This document shows positions 8,207 to 16,884 of a stretch of DNA of 64,000 nucleotides, one piece after another. The position numbers were made by a program, and so were the translations under genes. Source of the stretch: Pseudopedobacter sp038237895 (GTDB taxonomy: Bacteria > Bacteroidota > Bacteroidia > Sphingobacteriales > Sphingobacteriaceae); assembly GCA_038237895.1 (NCBI GenBank), contig JBBRYE010000003.1:6617-70616 (forward strand). The letters run 5' to 3'. The number at the start of each line of letters is the position of its first letter. Position 1 is the stretch's first letter. The notes below the pieces were generated by a model. It saw only the letters and a list, made by a program, of their open reading frames with translations, did no database searches and was not told the origin of the DNA.

Positions 8207-10270
8207 TTGACTCAAAAAGATTTTAAGAGATACACCATTACATCTGCTTTGCCTTATGCAAACGGACCTTTACATATTGGACATTTGGCTGGCGCTTATT
8301 TACCTGCGGATATTTTTGTGAGACATTTGCGCTTACAAAAAAAAGATGTAGTTTACGTTTGCGGTTCTGACGAACATGGTGCGGCGATTACCATCAAAGC
8401 TAAAAAAGAAGGCACAACGCCACAATCTATTATTGATCAATATCATTCTCAAATAAAACAAAGTTTTGAAGATTTTGGGATTGCTTTCGATATTTATCAC
8501 CGTACTTCGTCTGCTATTCATCATGATCTTTCGCAAGAATTTTTCTTAAATCTTTATGAAAAAGGAGAGTTTATAGAAAAGTTTTCTGACCAATATTTTG
8601 ATGAGGAATTTCAGCAATTTTTAGCGGACAGATACATTATTGGGACTTGCCCTAATTGCGGAAACGAAAATGCTTACGGTGACCAGTGTGAAAAATGTGG
8701 TACATCTTTAAGTCCGACTGATTTGATCAATCCTCGTTCTACATTAAGTGGAAATGCGCCTATTTTAAAACCTACCAAACATTGGTATTTACCTTTAGAT
8801 AAATATCAGCCTTGGCTAGAAAAATGGTTGCTTGAAGGTAAAAAAGACATTTGGAAAACCAATGTTTATGGGCAATGCAGTTCCTGGTTAAAGCAAGGTT
8901 TGCAGCCACGTTCTATGACTAGGGATTTAGATTGGGGAATTGATGTGCCTTTAAAAGAAGCGGAAGGAAAGAAGCTTTATGTGTGGATGGATGCACCAAT
9001 TGGTTATATTTCTGCTACCAAACAATGGGCAATTGACAATAATAAAGACTGGCAATTATACTGGAAAGAACAACCAAACGAAGCTGATAATGCTTGTTTG
9101 ATACATTTTATAGGTAAGGATAATATTGTTTTCCATTGTATTACATTTCCTTCTATTTTGCATGCCCATGGCGATTATATTTTGCCAACTCAGGTACCTG
9201 CAAATGAGTTTTTGAATTTAGAAGGCGATAAGCTTTCTACCAGTAGAAATCACGCTGTTTGGTTACATGAATATCTAGAAGAATTCCCAGATAAGCAAGA
9301 TGAATTGCGTTACGTTTTAACATCTATAATGCCTGAAACCAGCGACAGCGAGTTTACCTGGAAAGATTATCAAGCGAGGGTTAATAACGAGTTGGTTGCC
9401 ATTTTAGGGAATTTTGTGAATAGGGTAATGATTTTGATGCACAAGTACTCTGAGGGGAAAGTTTTAGGCGGAGAAAAATTAAAAAACCAATCTTTATTTG
9501 ATGAAATTGGAAAGGCTTATGATGATGTTGATACTTATTTAACTGATTTTAAATTTAGAAATGCAATAGCTAGTGTGATGGATATTGCCCGTTTAGGAAA
9601 CCGATATTTAACTGAAAATGAGCCTTGGAAAACTTTTAAAGATAGCCCGGAAGAAGCCAGAGAAGTTTTGCAAAACTGTTTGCATATCATCGCCCATTTA
9701 GCCACTTTAAGTCAAGCTTTTTTACCTTCTTCTTCTAAAAAGCTTTTTGGGATGTTAAATATAGAGAGGGATGTTTTGAGTTACGATGAAGAAATTATTT
9801 TTAAAGACGGACATCAATTAAACCCTGCTAGTTTATTATTTGAGAAGGTAGAAGATGAAGTTGTGGAAGCACAAATAAAAAAATTAGAAAATAAAAAAAT
9901 GGAAGCTTTGATTGCGATAAAATCAGAAATAACTCCTGCGAAAGCGGATATTAGCTTTGATGATTTTTCTGCCTTGGATATTAGAACAGGGAAAATTTTA
10001 ACTGCAGAAAAGGTTGCAAAAACTAAAAAACTATTGAAATTAACGGTTGATACTGGTTTAGACCAAAGAACTGTAGTTTCTGGCATTGCCGAGTTTTTTG
10101 ACCCCGAAAAGATTGTTGGCCAGCAAGTAAGTATTTTGATAAACCTGGCACCCAGAGAAATTAAAGGTATAATTTCACAAGGAATGATTTTAATGGCAGA
10201 AAATTCGGATGGAAAACTTACTTTTGTCGCTCCAAAAGAAGAATTTGGTGTTGGGAGTGTGGTGAGGTAG
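8207..10270 (+). CDS. metG: Methionyl-tRNA synthetase
   Basis: 687 residues from TTG at 8207 (MTQKDFKRYTITSALPY). A longer frame from GTG 8108 exists, but its extra 33 residues are not conserved-looking and overlap a repeat arm and a promoter element. The enzyme charges tRNA-Met and initiator tRNA. HIGH is at residues 23-26, the zinc knuckle CPNCG...CEKCG follows near 146-166, and the signature loop appears as KLSTSR in place of KMSKS. The last 110 residues form the C-terminal tRNA-binding domain (DFSALDIRTGKIL), present in the dimeric form of the enzyme. The gene stands alone behind repeat family B. Confidence 0.93.
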   Translation: MTQKDFKRYTITSALPYANGPLHIGHLAGAYLPADIFVRHLRLQKKDVVYVCGSDEHGAAITIKAKKEGTTPQSIIDQYHSQIKQSFEDFGIAFDIYHRTSSAIHHDLSQEFFLNLYEKGEFIEKFSDQYFDEEFQQFLADRYIIGTCPNCGNENAYGDQCEKCGTSLSPTDLINPRSTLSGNAPILKPTKHWYLPLDKYQPWLEKWLLEGKKDIWKTNVYGQCSSWLKQGLQPRSMTRDLDWGIDVPLKEAEGKKLYVWMDAPIGYISATKQWAIDNNKDWQLYWKEQPNEADNACLIHFIGKDNIVFHCITFPSILHAHGDYILPTQVPANEFLNLEGDKLSTSRNHAVWLHEYLEEFPDKQDELRYVLTSIMPETSDSEFTWKDYQARVNNELVAILGNFVNRVMILMHKYSEGKVLGGEKLKNQSLFDEIGKAYDDVDTYLTDFKFRNAIASVMDIARLGNRYLTENEPWKTFKDSPEEAREVLQNCLHIIAHLATLSQAFLPSSSKKLFGMLNIERDVLSYDEEIIFKDGHQLNPASLLFEKVEDEVVEAQIKKLENKKMEALIAIKSEITPAKADISFDDFSALDIRTGKILTAEKVAKTKKLLKLTVDTGLDQRTVVSGIAEFFDPEKIVGQQVSILINLAPREIKGIISQGMILMAENSDGKLTFVAPKEEFGVGSVVR

Positions 10271-10324
10271 GAGTTACGCAATGTCATTTTTAGTTTTGAA
10301 ATTTTTTAAAATGGAGACTTATAA

Positions 10325-10353
10325 ATGAGGTTTCTCCTATCGTTGACATGACG
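10325..10353 (+). repeat. Single degenerate family A unit
   Basis: A lone copy running from ATGAGGTTTCTCC to TTGACATGACG between metG and the tRNA gene. It shows that family A also occurs as single units, without the inverted partner. Confidence 0.6.
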
Positions 10354-10368
10354 ACACGATAAAAAATT

Positions 10369-10440
10369 GGTCCCGTAGTTCAACGGATAGAATAGAAGTT
10401 TCCTAAACTTTAGATATGAGTTCGATTCTCGTCGGGACCA
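10369..10440 (+). tRNA. tRNA-Arg (anticodon CCU)
   Basis: 72 bases. The acceptor stem GGTCCCG pairs fully with CGGGACC, the anticodon loop TTCCTAA holds CCT, and the T-arm reads GAGTTCGATTCTC. The 3' CCA is not encoded. Together with the terminator it explains part of the 436-base space between metG and rmuC. Confidence 0.93.
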
Positions 10441-10441
10441 C

Positions 10442-10469
10442 AAAAAAGCTGCTGAAAAGCGGCTTTTTT
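10442..10469 (+). terminator. Terminator of the tRNA-Arg gene
   Basis: AAAAAAGCTGC pairs with GCGGCTTTTTT (one G-U pair) around a six-base loop, starting two bases after the tRNA. Confidence 0.85.
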
Positions 10470-10494
10470 ACTGAATCGTTTTCAACTTTCAAAT

Positions 10495-10646
10495 TATCAG
10501 AATCTTGATAAAAGGGATTTTAGGATTTACTTGATGCTTATTGGTGGATTATTAAGTGAAAATTGAACTCTTGATTTATCTCTTCAATTCTTCTACAGGC
10601 AAATCATCCTGTTAATCCTTGAATCCTAAAAATCGTGATTCATATA
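10495..10646. repeat. Family C long inverted repeat
   Basis: The left end reads ATCAGAATCTTGAT and the right end AATCGTGATTCAT, with AATCATCCTGTTAATCC inside the right half. The two halves are imperfect inverted copies. Two further copies are at 20124-20283 and 39438-39553. It fills most of the space before rmuC. Confidence 0.65.
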
Positions 10647-10706
10647 AAAATCACCAAAATTACTTACCTCAATTTTCCTATTTTTAATTTTTTAAACTAA
10701 ACATCA

Positions 10707-12050
10707 ATGCAATTCCTCCCAATCATCATCGCTGTAATCATACTGCTCATTGCCATTATTTTATTCGTAAAAAAGCCAGAGGCAACAAACGGAGTTTCAT
10801 TAGAACAATACAATGAGTTGAAAACAGAATTGGCAGTTAATGAGCAAAAAGTTATAAGCGCAAAGGAAGAAAAACAAGAAAATGAATATCGTTTTTTACA
10901 AAGGATAAATCGTTTAGAGGAAGAAAAAAACGAATTGATTAGCCAACTTAGTTTAGAAAAGCAACAGGTTTCTAAAGTTGAAGAAAATTTAAAAGCAGAG
11001 CAACATCGTTTAAACCTTCAAGAGAAATTTATCACAGAAAATCAAACTAAATTTTCTAAAGATTTTGAACTGATTGCTGCCCAAATCCTCAAACAAAAAA
11101 CTGCAGAATTTACCGAAACTAATAGAACCAACCTTGATATTTTGTTAAATCCATTAAAAGAAAACATTAAAGCTTTTGAGGATAAAGTAGAAAAAGTTTA
11201 TAAATCTGAATCTGACGAGCGAAATGTTTTAAAAGGAGAACTTTCTAAATTAATGGAACTGAACAAGCAAATTAGCGATGAAGCGCATAATCTAACAAGA
11301 GCTTTAAAAGGCGATAATAAGAAACAAGGAAATTGGGGCGAGATGGTTTTGGATAAACTAATGGAAGGTTCGGGCTTGTTGGAAGGGGTAAATTACACCA
11401 AACAAAGTAATTATGTTGCTGCCGATGGAAACCGATTATTGCCAGACATGGTGGTTTTTTTACCTGAGCAAAAACATATCGTTATAGATTCTAAAGTGTC
11501 TTTAATAGCTTATGAAAAATTAGTTTCCGCAGAAAATGAGGATGATAGATTGACATTTACAAAACAACATATTGCCTCTATTAAATCTCATATTACGGGT
11601 TTAAGTATTAAAAACTATCAAGATTTATATCAAATTAATTCACCAGAGTTTGTGCTTTTATTTATTCCAATAGAATCTTCATTTGCCATTGCGGTTCAAT
11701 ATGATCAAGATTTATTTGATTTTGCATGGAACAAAAAAGTGGTAATTGTTACACCTTCTACCCTTTTGGCGACCTTAAAAACCGTTGCTTCCATCTGGAA
11801 GCAAGAGCAGCAAACTAAAAATGCCATAGATATTGCAACAAAAGCTGGTGCTTTATATGACAAATTTGTTGGCTTTGTTACTGATTTACAAAAGGTTGGC
11901 GACCATTTAGATAAATCTCAAAAAGTTTATGGCGAAGCGATGGGAAAACTTACTTTGGGCAACGGAAATTTGATTAACCGTGTAGAGAATTTAAAGAAAT
12001 TAGGTGCAAAAGCTACTAAGGAAATTGATAGTAGGTTGTTAGAAGAATAG
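10707..12050 (+). CDS. rmuC: DNA recombination protein RmuC
   Basis: 447 residues. RmuC proteins have an N-terminal membrane anchor, a long coiled coil and a PD-(D/E)XK-like nuclease domain. They limit inversions at short inverted repeats. Here one membrane segment spans residues 3-24, a Glu/Lys/Gln-rich coiled coil follows to about 200, and the RmuC core starts near KGDNKKQGNWGEMVLDKLME and includes LLPDMVVFLP and HIVIDSKVSL. The role is notable in a genome so full of inverted repeats, though that link is only inference. The gene is single, with HigBA next on the same strand. Confidence 0.92.
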   Translation: MQFLPIIIAVIILLIAIILFVKKPEATNGVSLEQYNELKTELAVNEQKVISAKEEKQENEYRFLQRINRLEEEKNELISQLSLEKQQVSKVEENLKAEQHRLNLQEKFITENQTKFSKDFELIAAQILKQKTAEFTETNRTNLDILLNPLKENIKAFEDKVEKVYKSESDERNVLKGELSKLMELNKQISDEAHNLTRALKGDNKKQGNWGEMVLDKLMEGSGLLEGVNYTKQSNYVAADGNRLLPDMVVFLPEQKHIVIDSKVSLIAYEKLVSAENEDDRLTFTKQHIASIKSHITGLSIKNYQDLYQINSPEFVLLFIPIESSFAIAVQYDQDLFDFAWNKKVVIVTPSTLLATLKTVASIWKQEQQTKNAIDIATKAGALYDKFVGFVTDLQKVGDHLDKSQKVYGEAMGKLTLGNGNLINRVENLKKLGAKATKEIDSRLLEE

Positions 12051-12065
12051 AAATCAGAAACATAA

Positions 12066-12080
12066 TTCCCGTTATGGGAA
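12066..12080. promoter_or_regulatory. Inverted repeat upstream of the HigBA genes, possible operator
   Basis: TTCCC, five bases, GGGAA: a perfect 5-bp inverted repeat nine bases before the -7 element of the toxin gene. HigBA-type systems are usually autorepressed from such sites. It could also be a weak terminator of rmuC, because CTTTTTATT follows. Confidence 0.45.
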
Positions 12081-12088
12081 CTTTTTAT

Positions 12089-12096
12089 TATATTTG
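12089..12096 (+). promoter_or_regulatory. -7 promoter element of the HigBA operon
   Basis: TATATTTG matches TAnnTTTG, 12 bases before the ATG at 12109, which gives a very short leader. Confidence 0.5.
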
Positions 12097-12108
12097 TCCA
12101 GTATTAAA

Positions 12109-12402
12109 ATGAGAATAATTTCTAAGAGCATTTTACGAGAATTTTGGGAAAGACATTCTGATAGCGAGCAGCAATTAAAATCTTGGTATAAAGAAACCAG
12201 CGACAGTCTATTTAAGTCTCCAAATGATATTAAAATAGTTTATCCTAGTGCCAGCATATTACAAGATAATCGTGTAGTGTTTAACATAAAGGGAAATAAA
12301 TATAGAATCATAGTGAAAGTAAGCTATAAGTATGCTATGATTTGGATTCGATTTGTAGGAACACATGCTGAATATGATAAAGTTGACGCTAATAAAATTT
12401 AA
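12109..12402 (+). CDS. higB: HigB-family toxin (mRNA interferase)
   Basis: 97 residues from ATG 12109. An earlier in-frame TTG at 12094 overlaps the promoter element and is rejected. The protein matches the HigB/RelE-like toxins of PF09907: MRIISKSILREFWERH at the start, LKSWYKE in the middle and RIIVKVSYKYAMIWIRFVGTHAEYDKV at the C-terminal beta sheet. Such toxins cleave mRNA on the ribosome. As usual for this class, the toxin gene comes first, and the antitoxin begins five bases after its stop codon. Both lie between rmuC and the helicase, a typical place for an inserted module. Confidence 0.9.
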   Translation: MRIISKSILREFWERHSDSEQQLKSWYKETSDSLFKSPNDIKIVYPSASILQDNRVVFNIKGNKYRIIVKVSYKYAMIWIRFVGTHAEYDKVDANKI

Positions 12403-12407
12403 AAATT

Positions 12408-12764
12408 ATGACCATTAAACCCATAAAATCAGAATCCGATTATAAAGCTGCTTTAGAAAGGTTAGAAATCATATTTGATGCAGATTTAAATACTCCCGAA
12501 GGTGATGAGTTGGAGATTTTAAGCATCTTAATTGAAAAATATGAGGATGTGTATTTTCCAATAGATTTGCCAGACCCCATTGAAGCCTTAAAATTTAGAA
12601 TGGAACAAATGGGCTATACTCCAAACGATTTAGTGAAGGTTATTGGGCTAAAAAGCAGGGTAAGTGAAATTTTAAATAAAAAAAGAAAGCTTTCTTTAAA
12701 TATGATTAGAAAATTGCATGATCAATTACAAATACCTACTGAGGTTTTAGTGCAAGCTTATTAA
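12408..12764 (+). CDS. higA: HigA-family antitoxin with HTH domain
   Basis: 118 residues. The N-terminal half (LERLEIIFDADLNTPEGDELEILS) is the conserved helical part of HigA-type antitoxins. The C-terminal half (about 62-115) is an XRE-type helix-turn-helix, with LKFRMEQMGYTPNDLVKVIG followed by SRVSEILNKKRKLSLNMIRKL. It should bind HigB and repress the shared promoter. Five-base spacing to the toxin shows a two-gene operon. A family B repeat follows at once, so transcription may end there. Confidence 0.9.
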   Translation: MTIKPIKSESDYKAALERLEIIFDADLNTPEGDELEILSILIEKYEDVYFPIDLPDPIEALKFRMEQMGYTPNDLVKVIGLKSRVSEILNKKRKLSLNMIRKLHDQLQIPTEVLVQAY

Positions 12765-12771
12765 TTTATTA

Positions 12772-12867
12772 AGGGCGTTTATCCACCAGCTGGCGGACCA
12801 CTATATTTTTTTTGCTACTTGCTTACCCGCTAATGCAAAAAAGGATGTCGTTTCTATCGTTAACGCA
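12772..12867. repeat. Family B element, reverse orientation
   Basis: Reads GGGCGTTTATCC at the left and AAAAAGGATGTCGTT, then TCTATCGTTAACGC, at the right, the reverse complement of the arms at 8022-8119. It separates the HigBA genes from the helicase gene. Confidence 0.65.
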
Positions 12868-12949
12868 GCTATCTCTTCACAAAAAATCCTTCTTCAAAAC
12901 TTTGGCTTTCCCTTTGCAAACAAATTAGCTTATAAAGTATTTTTAATTC

Positions 12950-15463
12950 ATGGCAATTTCTAAAGGCGAGCGAATCATCCAAGAATGGTATCTTTTAAAA
13001 AAATGGGAGCAATTTCCTTTTCAAAAAGAGATGATGGATAGCTATTTAAATGGCTTTTCTGGATTATTAAATGCACCAACTGGTAGCGGAAAAACCTTCG
13101 CCATGTTTTTGCCTTTTATTATAGAATATATCAATGAAAATCCAGAAACGTATCAACAAAAACTAAGTAATGGTTTAATGTTGCTTTGGATAACTCCTTT
13201 GAGAGCCTTAACCAACGACATCCAAAAAGCCATGCAATCTGTGGTGGATGATTTAGGTATCCCATGGAAAATAGGGACCAGAACAGGCGACACATCATCC
13301 GCAGATAAGCAAGCCATCAAAAGAAAACCGCCAGAAGTTCTTTTAACAACGCCAGAAAGTTTGCATTTAATGTTGGCGCAAAAAGAATATCCCAAAACAT
13401 TTAAAAATTTAAGAGTTGTGGTTATTGATGAGTGGCATGAATTACTAGGCACAAAAAGAGGCGTTCAGGTTGAGCTGGGATTATCCAAATTGAAAAGCTT
13501 AAAGCAAAAAGCTGAAAGCGAAAAGCAAGCCTTTAGCCTTCTACCTTCAGCTTTAAGCTTAAAAATATGGGGCATTAGCGCTACCATTGGTAATTTAGAA
13601 GAAGCTGGAGATGTACTTTTAGGTCCAAATTTTTCTTTGGATAAAAAGAAAATGGTGAGAGCCAACATCGCAAAAAAGCTTGAAATAAAATCTATTATCC
13701 CAGAAAACGTAGAAAAATACAGCTGGAGCGGGCATATTGGTCTTAAACTTTTACCAGAAGTAATGGAGATTGTTGCCAACAGTAAAACCACATTAATTTT
13801 CACTAATACAAGGGCACAGTCAGAAATTTGGTATCACGCCATTTTAGATAATTATCCTGAATATGCTGGCGTAATGGCCATGCACCATGGTTCTTTGGAT
13901 AATGAACTGAGAGCATGGGTAGAAGAAGCGCTTCATGCAGCAATTCTAAAATTGGTGGTTTGTACTTCAAGTTTAGATTTAGGGGTTGATTTTAGACCAG
14001 TTGATACGGTGATTCAAATTGGGAGCCCAAAAGGCGTAGCTCGTTTTATGCAAAGGGCTGGCAGAAGCGGGCATCATCCCGGAGCAACTTCAAAAGCATA
14101 TTTTGTACCCACACATTCTTTAGAATTACTAGAAGGAGCTGCTTTGAAATACGGAATTGAACATGAAATATTTGAAAGCCGAGATCCTGTTTTATTGGCT
14201 TTTGATGTATTGATACAGTATTTAGTTACCCTTGCAGTTTCAGATGGTTTTAAAGCAGAAGAAACCTATCAACAAATCATCAATACTTTTGCTTACGCAG
14301 ATTTAACGCGAAATGAGTTTCATGATATTTTACAATTCATCACCCGTGGAGGGAAATCTTTAAGCGCATATGATGAATTTTTAAAAGTAGAAATTGAAGA
14401 AGGCGTTTTTAAAGTGAACGATAAGCGGGTGGCGATGAGGCATCGTTTAAGCATGGGAACCATTACTGGTGATGTAAATGTGAGGGTTAAATTTCAATCT
14501 GGTGGAAGTTTAGGTTCTGTTGAAGAGGGATTTATATCCAAATTAAAAACGGGCGATACTTTTTGGTTTGCCGGCAGAAGTTTAGAATTTATCCGCTTTA
14601 AAGACATGACCGCTTTTGTAAAAGTCAGTAAGAAAAAGAAAGGTTTAATTGCGAGTTGGGCAGGCAGCAGAATGCCATTATCCTCACAACTTTCGGCAGT
14701 TTTTAGGCAAAAATTAGATGAAGTTGCTTTAGGTGTAGAAGAAGATGAGGAAGTAAAAGCTTTACGCCCTTTATTTGACCGACAGATTGCCCAATCTCAT
14801 TTGCCATTTAAAGATGAATTTTTAATAGAGGTGGTAGAAACTAGAGATGGTTTCCATTATTTCTTTTATCCTTTTGAAGGACGATTGGTACATGAAGGTT
14901 TAGCATCTCTATTTGCTTACAGAATGACAAAATTGAAAAGTGCTTCTTTTTCTATTGCCATGAATGATTATGGTTTTGAACTTTTAACAGATGAAGCTAT
15001 GCCTTTAGAGCAAGCTATTTCTGATGGTTTATTTAGCGATAAAAACTTATTAGATGACATACAGCATAGTTTAAATGCTAATGAGATGGCGAGAAGAAAA
15101 TTTAGAGATATAGCACATATTGCTGGCTTGATTTTTACGGGTTTCCCGGGTAAAAACATGTCTAACAAACATTTGCAATCTAATTCTTCTTTGTTGTTTG
15201 ATGTTTTTAACGAGTATGAAAAAGATAATTTATTGGTAAGACAAGCCTATAATGAAGCTTTGGCTTTTCAGTTAGAAGAGTTTAGAATGCGAGAAGCATT
15301 ACAAAGAATACAATCACAAAAACACATCATAAAACACACAAATGGTCCTTCTCCATTTGCTTTTCCTGTAATGGTTGATAGATTAAACCGTGAAAAATTA
15401 AGTACCGAAACTGTAGAAGAACGTGTTGCAAAAATGATTGGCAAAATGGAAAGTGAGTATTAA
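12950..15463 (+). CDS. Lhr-like DEXH helicase (ligase-associated type) with a repeat-derived insertion
   Basis: 837 residues, superfamily 2 helicase of the Lhr group, the type that in many bacteria clusters with a DNA ligase, an exonuclease and the phosphoesterase PdeM. Motifs: NAPTGSGKT (Walker A, 41-49), TPLRAL (Ia), TTPESLHLM, DEWH (160-163), SAT (210-212), and QRAGRSGHHPG of motif VI, followed by the winged-helix and Lhr C-terminal domains. Between residues 183 and 204, just before KIWGISATIGN, lies a stretch (KSLKQKAESEKQAF and on) encoded by a perfect palindromic repeat. Family members have only a few residues there. The partner genes are absent from this window. Confidence 0.88.
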   Translation: MAISKGERIIQEWYLLKKWEQFPFQKEMMDSYLNGFSGLLNAPTGSGKTFAMFLPFIIEYINENPETYQQKLSNGLMLLWITPLRALTNDIQKAMQSVVDDLGIPWKIGTRTGDTSSADKQAIKRKPPEVLLTTPESLHLMLAQKEYPKTFKNLRVVVIDEWHELLGTKRGVQVELGLSKLKSLKQKAESEKQAFSLLPSALSLKIWGISATIGNLEEAGDVLLGPNFSLDKKKMVRANIAKKLEIKSIIPENVEKYSWSGHIGLKLLPEVMEIVANSKTTLIFTNTRAQSEIWYHAILDNYPEYAGVMAMHHGSLDNELRAWVEEALHAAILKLVVCTSSLDLGVDFRPVDTVIQIGSPKGVARFMQRAGRSGHHPGATSKAYFVPTHSLELLEGAALKYGIEHEIFESRDPVLLAFDVLIQYLVTLAVSDGFKAEETYQQIINTFAYADLTRNEFHDILQFITRGGKSLSAYDEFLKVEIEEGVFKVNDKRVAMRHRLSMGTITGDVNVRVKFQSGGSLGSVEEGFISKLKTGDTFWFAGRSLEFIRFKDMTAFVKVSKKKKGLIASWAGSRMPLSSQLSAVFRQKLDEVALGVEEDEEVKALRPLFDRQIAQSHLPFKDEFLIEVVETRDGFHYFFYPFEGRLVHEGLASLFAYRMTKLKSASFSIAMNDYGFELLTDEAMPLEQAISDGLFSDKNLLDDIQHSLNANEMARRKFRDIAHIAGLIFTGFPGKNMSNKHLQSNSSLLFDVFNEYEKDNLLVRQAYNEALAFQLEEFRMREALQRIQSQKHIIKHTNGPSPFAFPVMVDRLNREKLSTETVEERVAKMIGKMESEY
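13495..13560. repeat. Palindromic repeat inside the helicase gene
   Basis: AAGCTTAAAGC (13495-13505) and GCTTTAAGCTT (13550-13560) are perfect inverted copies. Inside them AAAGCTGAA pairs with TTCAGCTTT. The 66 bases equal 22 codons, so the reading frame is kept. Confidence 0.75.
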
Positions 15464-15535
15464 ATATAACTATTTATTAATCGTGTTAAATAATTTCATA
15501 CCTACAGCATTTTAAAAAAATTGAAATTTTTTTAA

Positions 15536-15674
15536 ACCATAATGTCATCCCTCTGGGACTTGGTATTTATAAAAATTTTTAGCTTCAATAAATTAAGAAT
15601 TTTTAGCCCCAGTGAGGCGAAATTATGGTAACTAAAACTCAATATTTAAAAAGCCTCAGAGGGGCGATATTATT
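15536..15674. repeat. Family F element, three copies of a 25-base unit
   Basis: Forward copy 15536-15560 (ACCATAATGTCATCCCTCTG) and two reverse copies, 15605-15629 and 15652-15674, around AT-rich spacers. It lies between the helicase and oxyR, which face each other, and covers most of that 250-base space. Confidence 0.6.
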
Positions 15675-15715
15675 CTCCGTCTAAAAATTCACAAAACACA
15701 CTCTAAAACATTTCA

Positions 15716-16645
15716 TCAAATCGCAATTATCTCTTTCTTCTTTTTTGTTTTCATCCTTTTTGGTATAGCATTTAAAATTTCATCTTCCAAAGCATCAATA
15801 ACTCTTTTTTTAATAAAGTTATTATTGGTAACAATACTTACTTCTCTGCTAGGTTCAGGACTCTTAAAATAACGCACTTTATCCAATTGCTTTACAGAAA
15901 AATCTTGAAGAGAAAGCTCTGGTAATATGGTAATCCCGTCATTTAAATCTACCATTTTTATAAGCGTTTCTATACTGCCTGTATTATACTCTAATTTTGC
16001 ATCGTTAGAATTTTTATGCTTACAAATATTTAAAACCTGGTTTCGCATACAATGTCCCTCATTTAAAAGCCAAAGATTATCAACATCTAGATCATTTGTA
16101 GTAATGGCTTTTTTCTTAAAAATAGGACTGTGTTTAGACAAATAGCTAACAAAGTTTTCATAAAAAACTGGTCTTTCTGTTAAGCCACTTTCATGTAATG
16201 GAGTTGCCAAAATACCACAATCCAAAAGGTTTACCTTTAATTGCTGAATGATAGTTTCTGTAGTGAGCTCTGATATGGTTAGTTTCACTTTTGGATATTT
16301 TTCCATAAAACCCCCTATAACTTGCGGCAAAAGATAGGGAGCGATAGTTGGGATTACTCCGATTTTTAATTCGCCTGCTAATTCTCCTTTTCGCTCTTCA
16401 ATAATTTCCTTTATTTTATAACTTTCTTGTAATAAAATTCTGGCTTGTTCTATAATCTCAATACCTATCTCTGTAGGAATTACTGGTTGCCTTGACCTGT
16501 CAAAAAGTTTAACTTCAAGTTGTTCTTCTAATTTTTGAATTTGCATACTCAACGTTGGCTGAGTAACAAAACATTTTTCTGCTGCTAATACAAAACTTCG
16601 ATAAGTATCTACAGCAACCGCGTATTCTAATTGAACTATTGTCAT
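15716..16645 (-). CDS. oxyR: Hydrogen peroxide-inducible regulator OxyR (LysR family)
   Basis: 309 residues. The N-terminal winged HTH (residues 1-60, with FVTQPTLSMQIQKLEEQLEV as recognition region) and the LysR substrate domain from about 90 are clear. The redox switch cysteines sit at Cys199 (EGHCMRN) and Cys208 (LNICKH), the same numbers as in the E. coli protein, so the gene should sense hydrogen peroxide. The protein ends in a basic KRMKTKKKKE tail. No catalase or ahpC gene is adjacent. A family F repeat lies after the stop codon and a family B element upstream. Confidence 0.93.
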   Translation of the reverse strand: MTIVQLEYAVAVDTYRSFVLAAEKCFVTQPTLSMQIQKLEEQLEVKLFDRSRQPVIPTEIGIEIIEQARILLQESYKIKEIIEERKGELAGELKIGVIPTIAPYLLPQVIGGFMEKYPKVKLTISELTTETIIQQLKVNLLDCGILATPLHESGLTERPVFYENFVSYLSKHSPIFKKKAITTNDLDVDNLWLLNEGHCMRNQVLNICKHKNSNDAKLEYNTGSIETLIKMVDLNDGITILPELSLQDFSVKQLDKVRYFKSPEPSREVSIVTNNNFIKKRVIDALEDEILNAIPKRMKTKKKKEIIAI

Positions 16646-16697
16646 AATGATAAATATAGATAAATTCTATTAGTGATTTTAATTTGAATAAATTTTT

Positions 16698-16812
16698 ATA
16701 ACGATAGGGATTGAAACGGCATCCTTTTTTTGCGCTAGCCGTTTAGCAAATGGCAAAAAAAGATATAGTGTAAAGCCCGACCCTTCCGCTAGCTAGCGGA
16801 TGGGAAACGCCC
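16698..16812. repeat. Family B element between oxyR and the M1 peptidase
   Basis: ACGATAGGGATTGAAACGGC, CATCCTTTTTTTGC, an apical part, GCAAAAAAAGATATAGTG and an end AAACGCCC. The right part also holds the palindrome TCCGCTAGCTAGCGGA. Confidence 0.7.
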
Positions 16813-16831
16813 AAATAAATAAATTTTAAAA

Positions 16832-16862
16832 CAAAAAAGGCAAACCTAAATAGATTTGCCTT
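16832..16862 (-). terminator. Terminator of the M1 peptidase gene
   Basis: On the minus strand AAGGCAAATC pairs with GGTTTGCCTT around a six-base loop, followed by a T run. It starts 22 bases after the stop codon. Confidence 0.85.
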
Positions 16863-16884
16863 ATAAAATTATAATTGAATTTAC

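Noticed and set aside
12065..12088. The TTCCC/GGGAA hairpin as terminator of rmuC
   Set aside because: The stem has only five base pairs. Its place just before the HigBA promoter makes an operator more likely, though both are possible.
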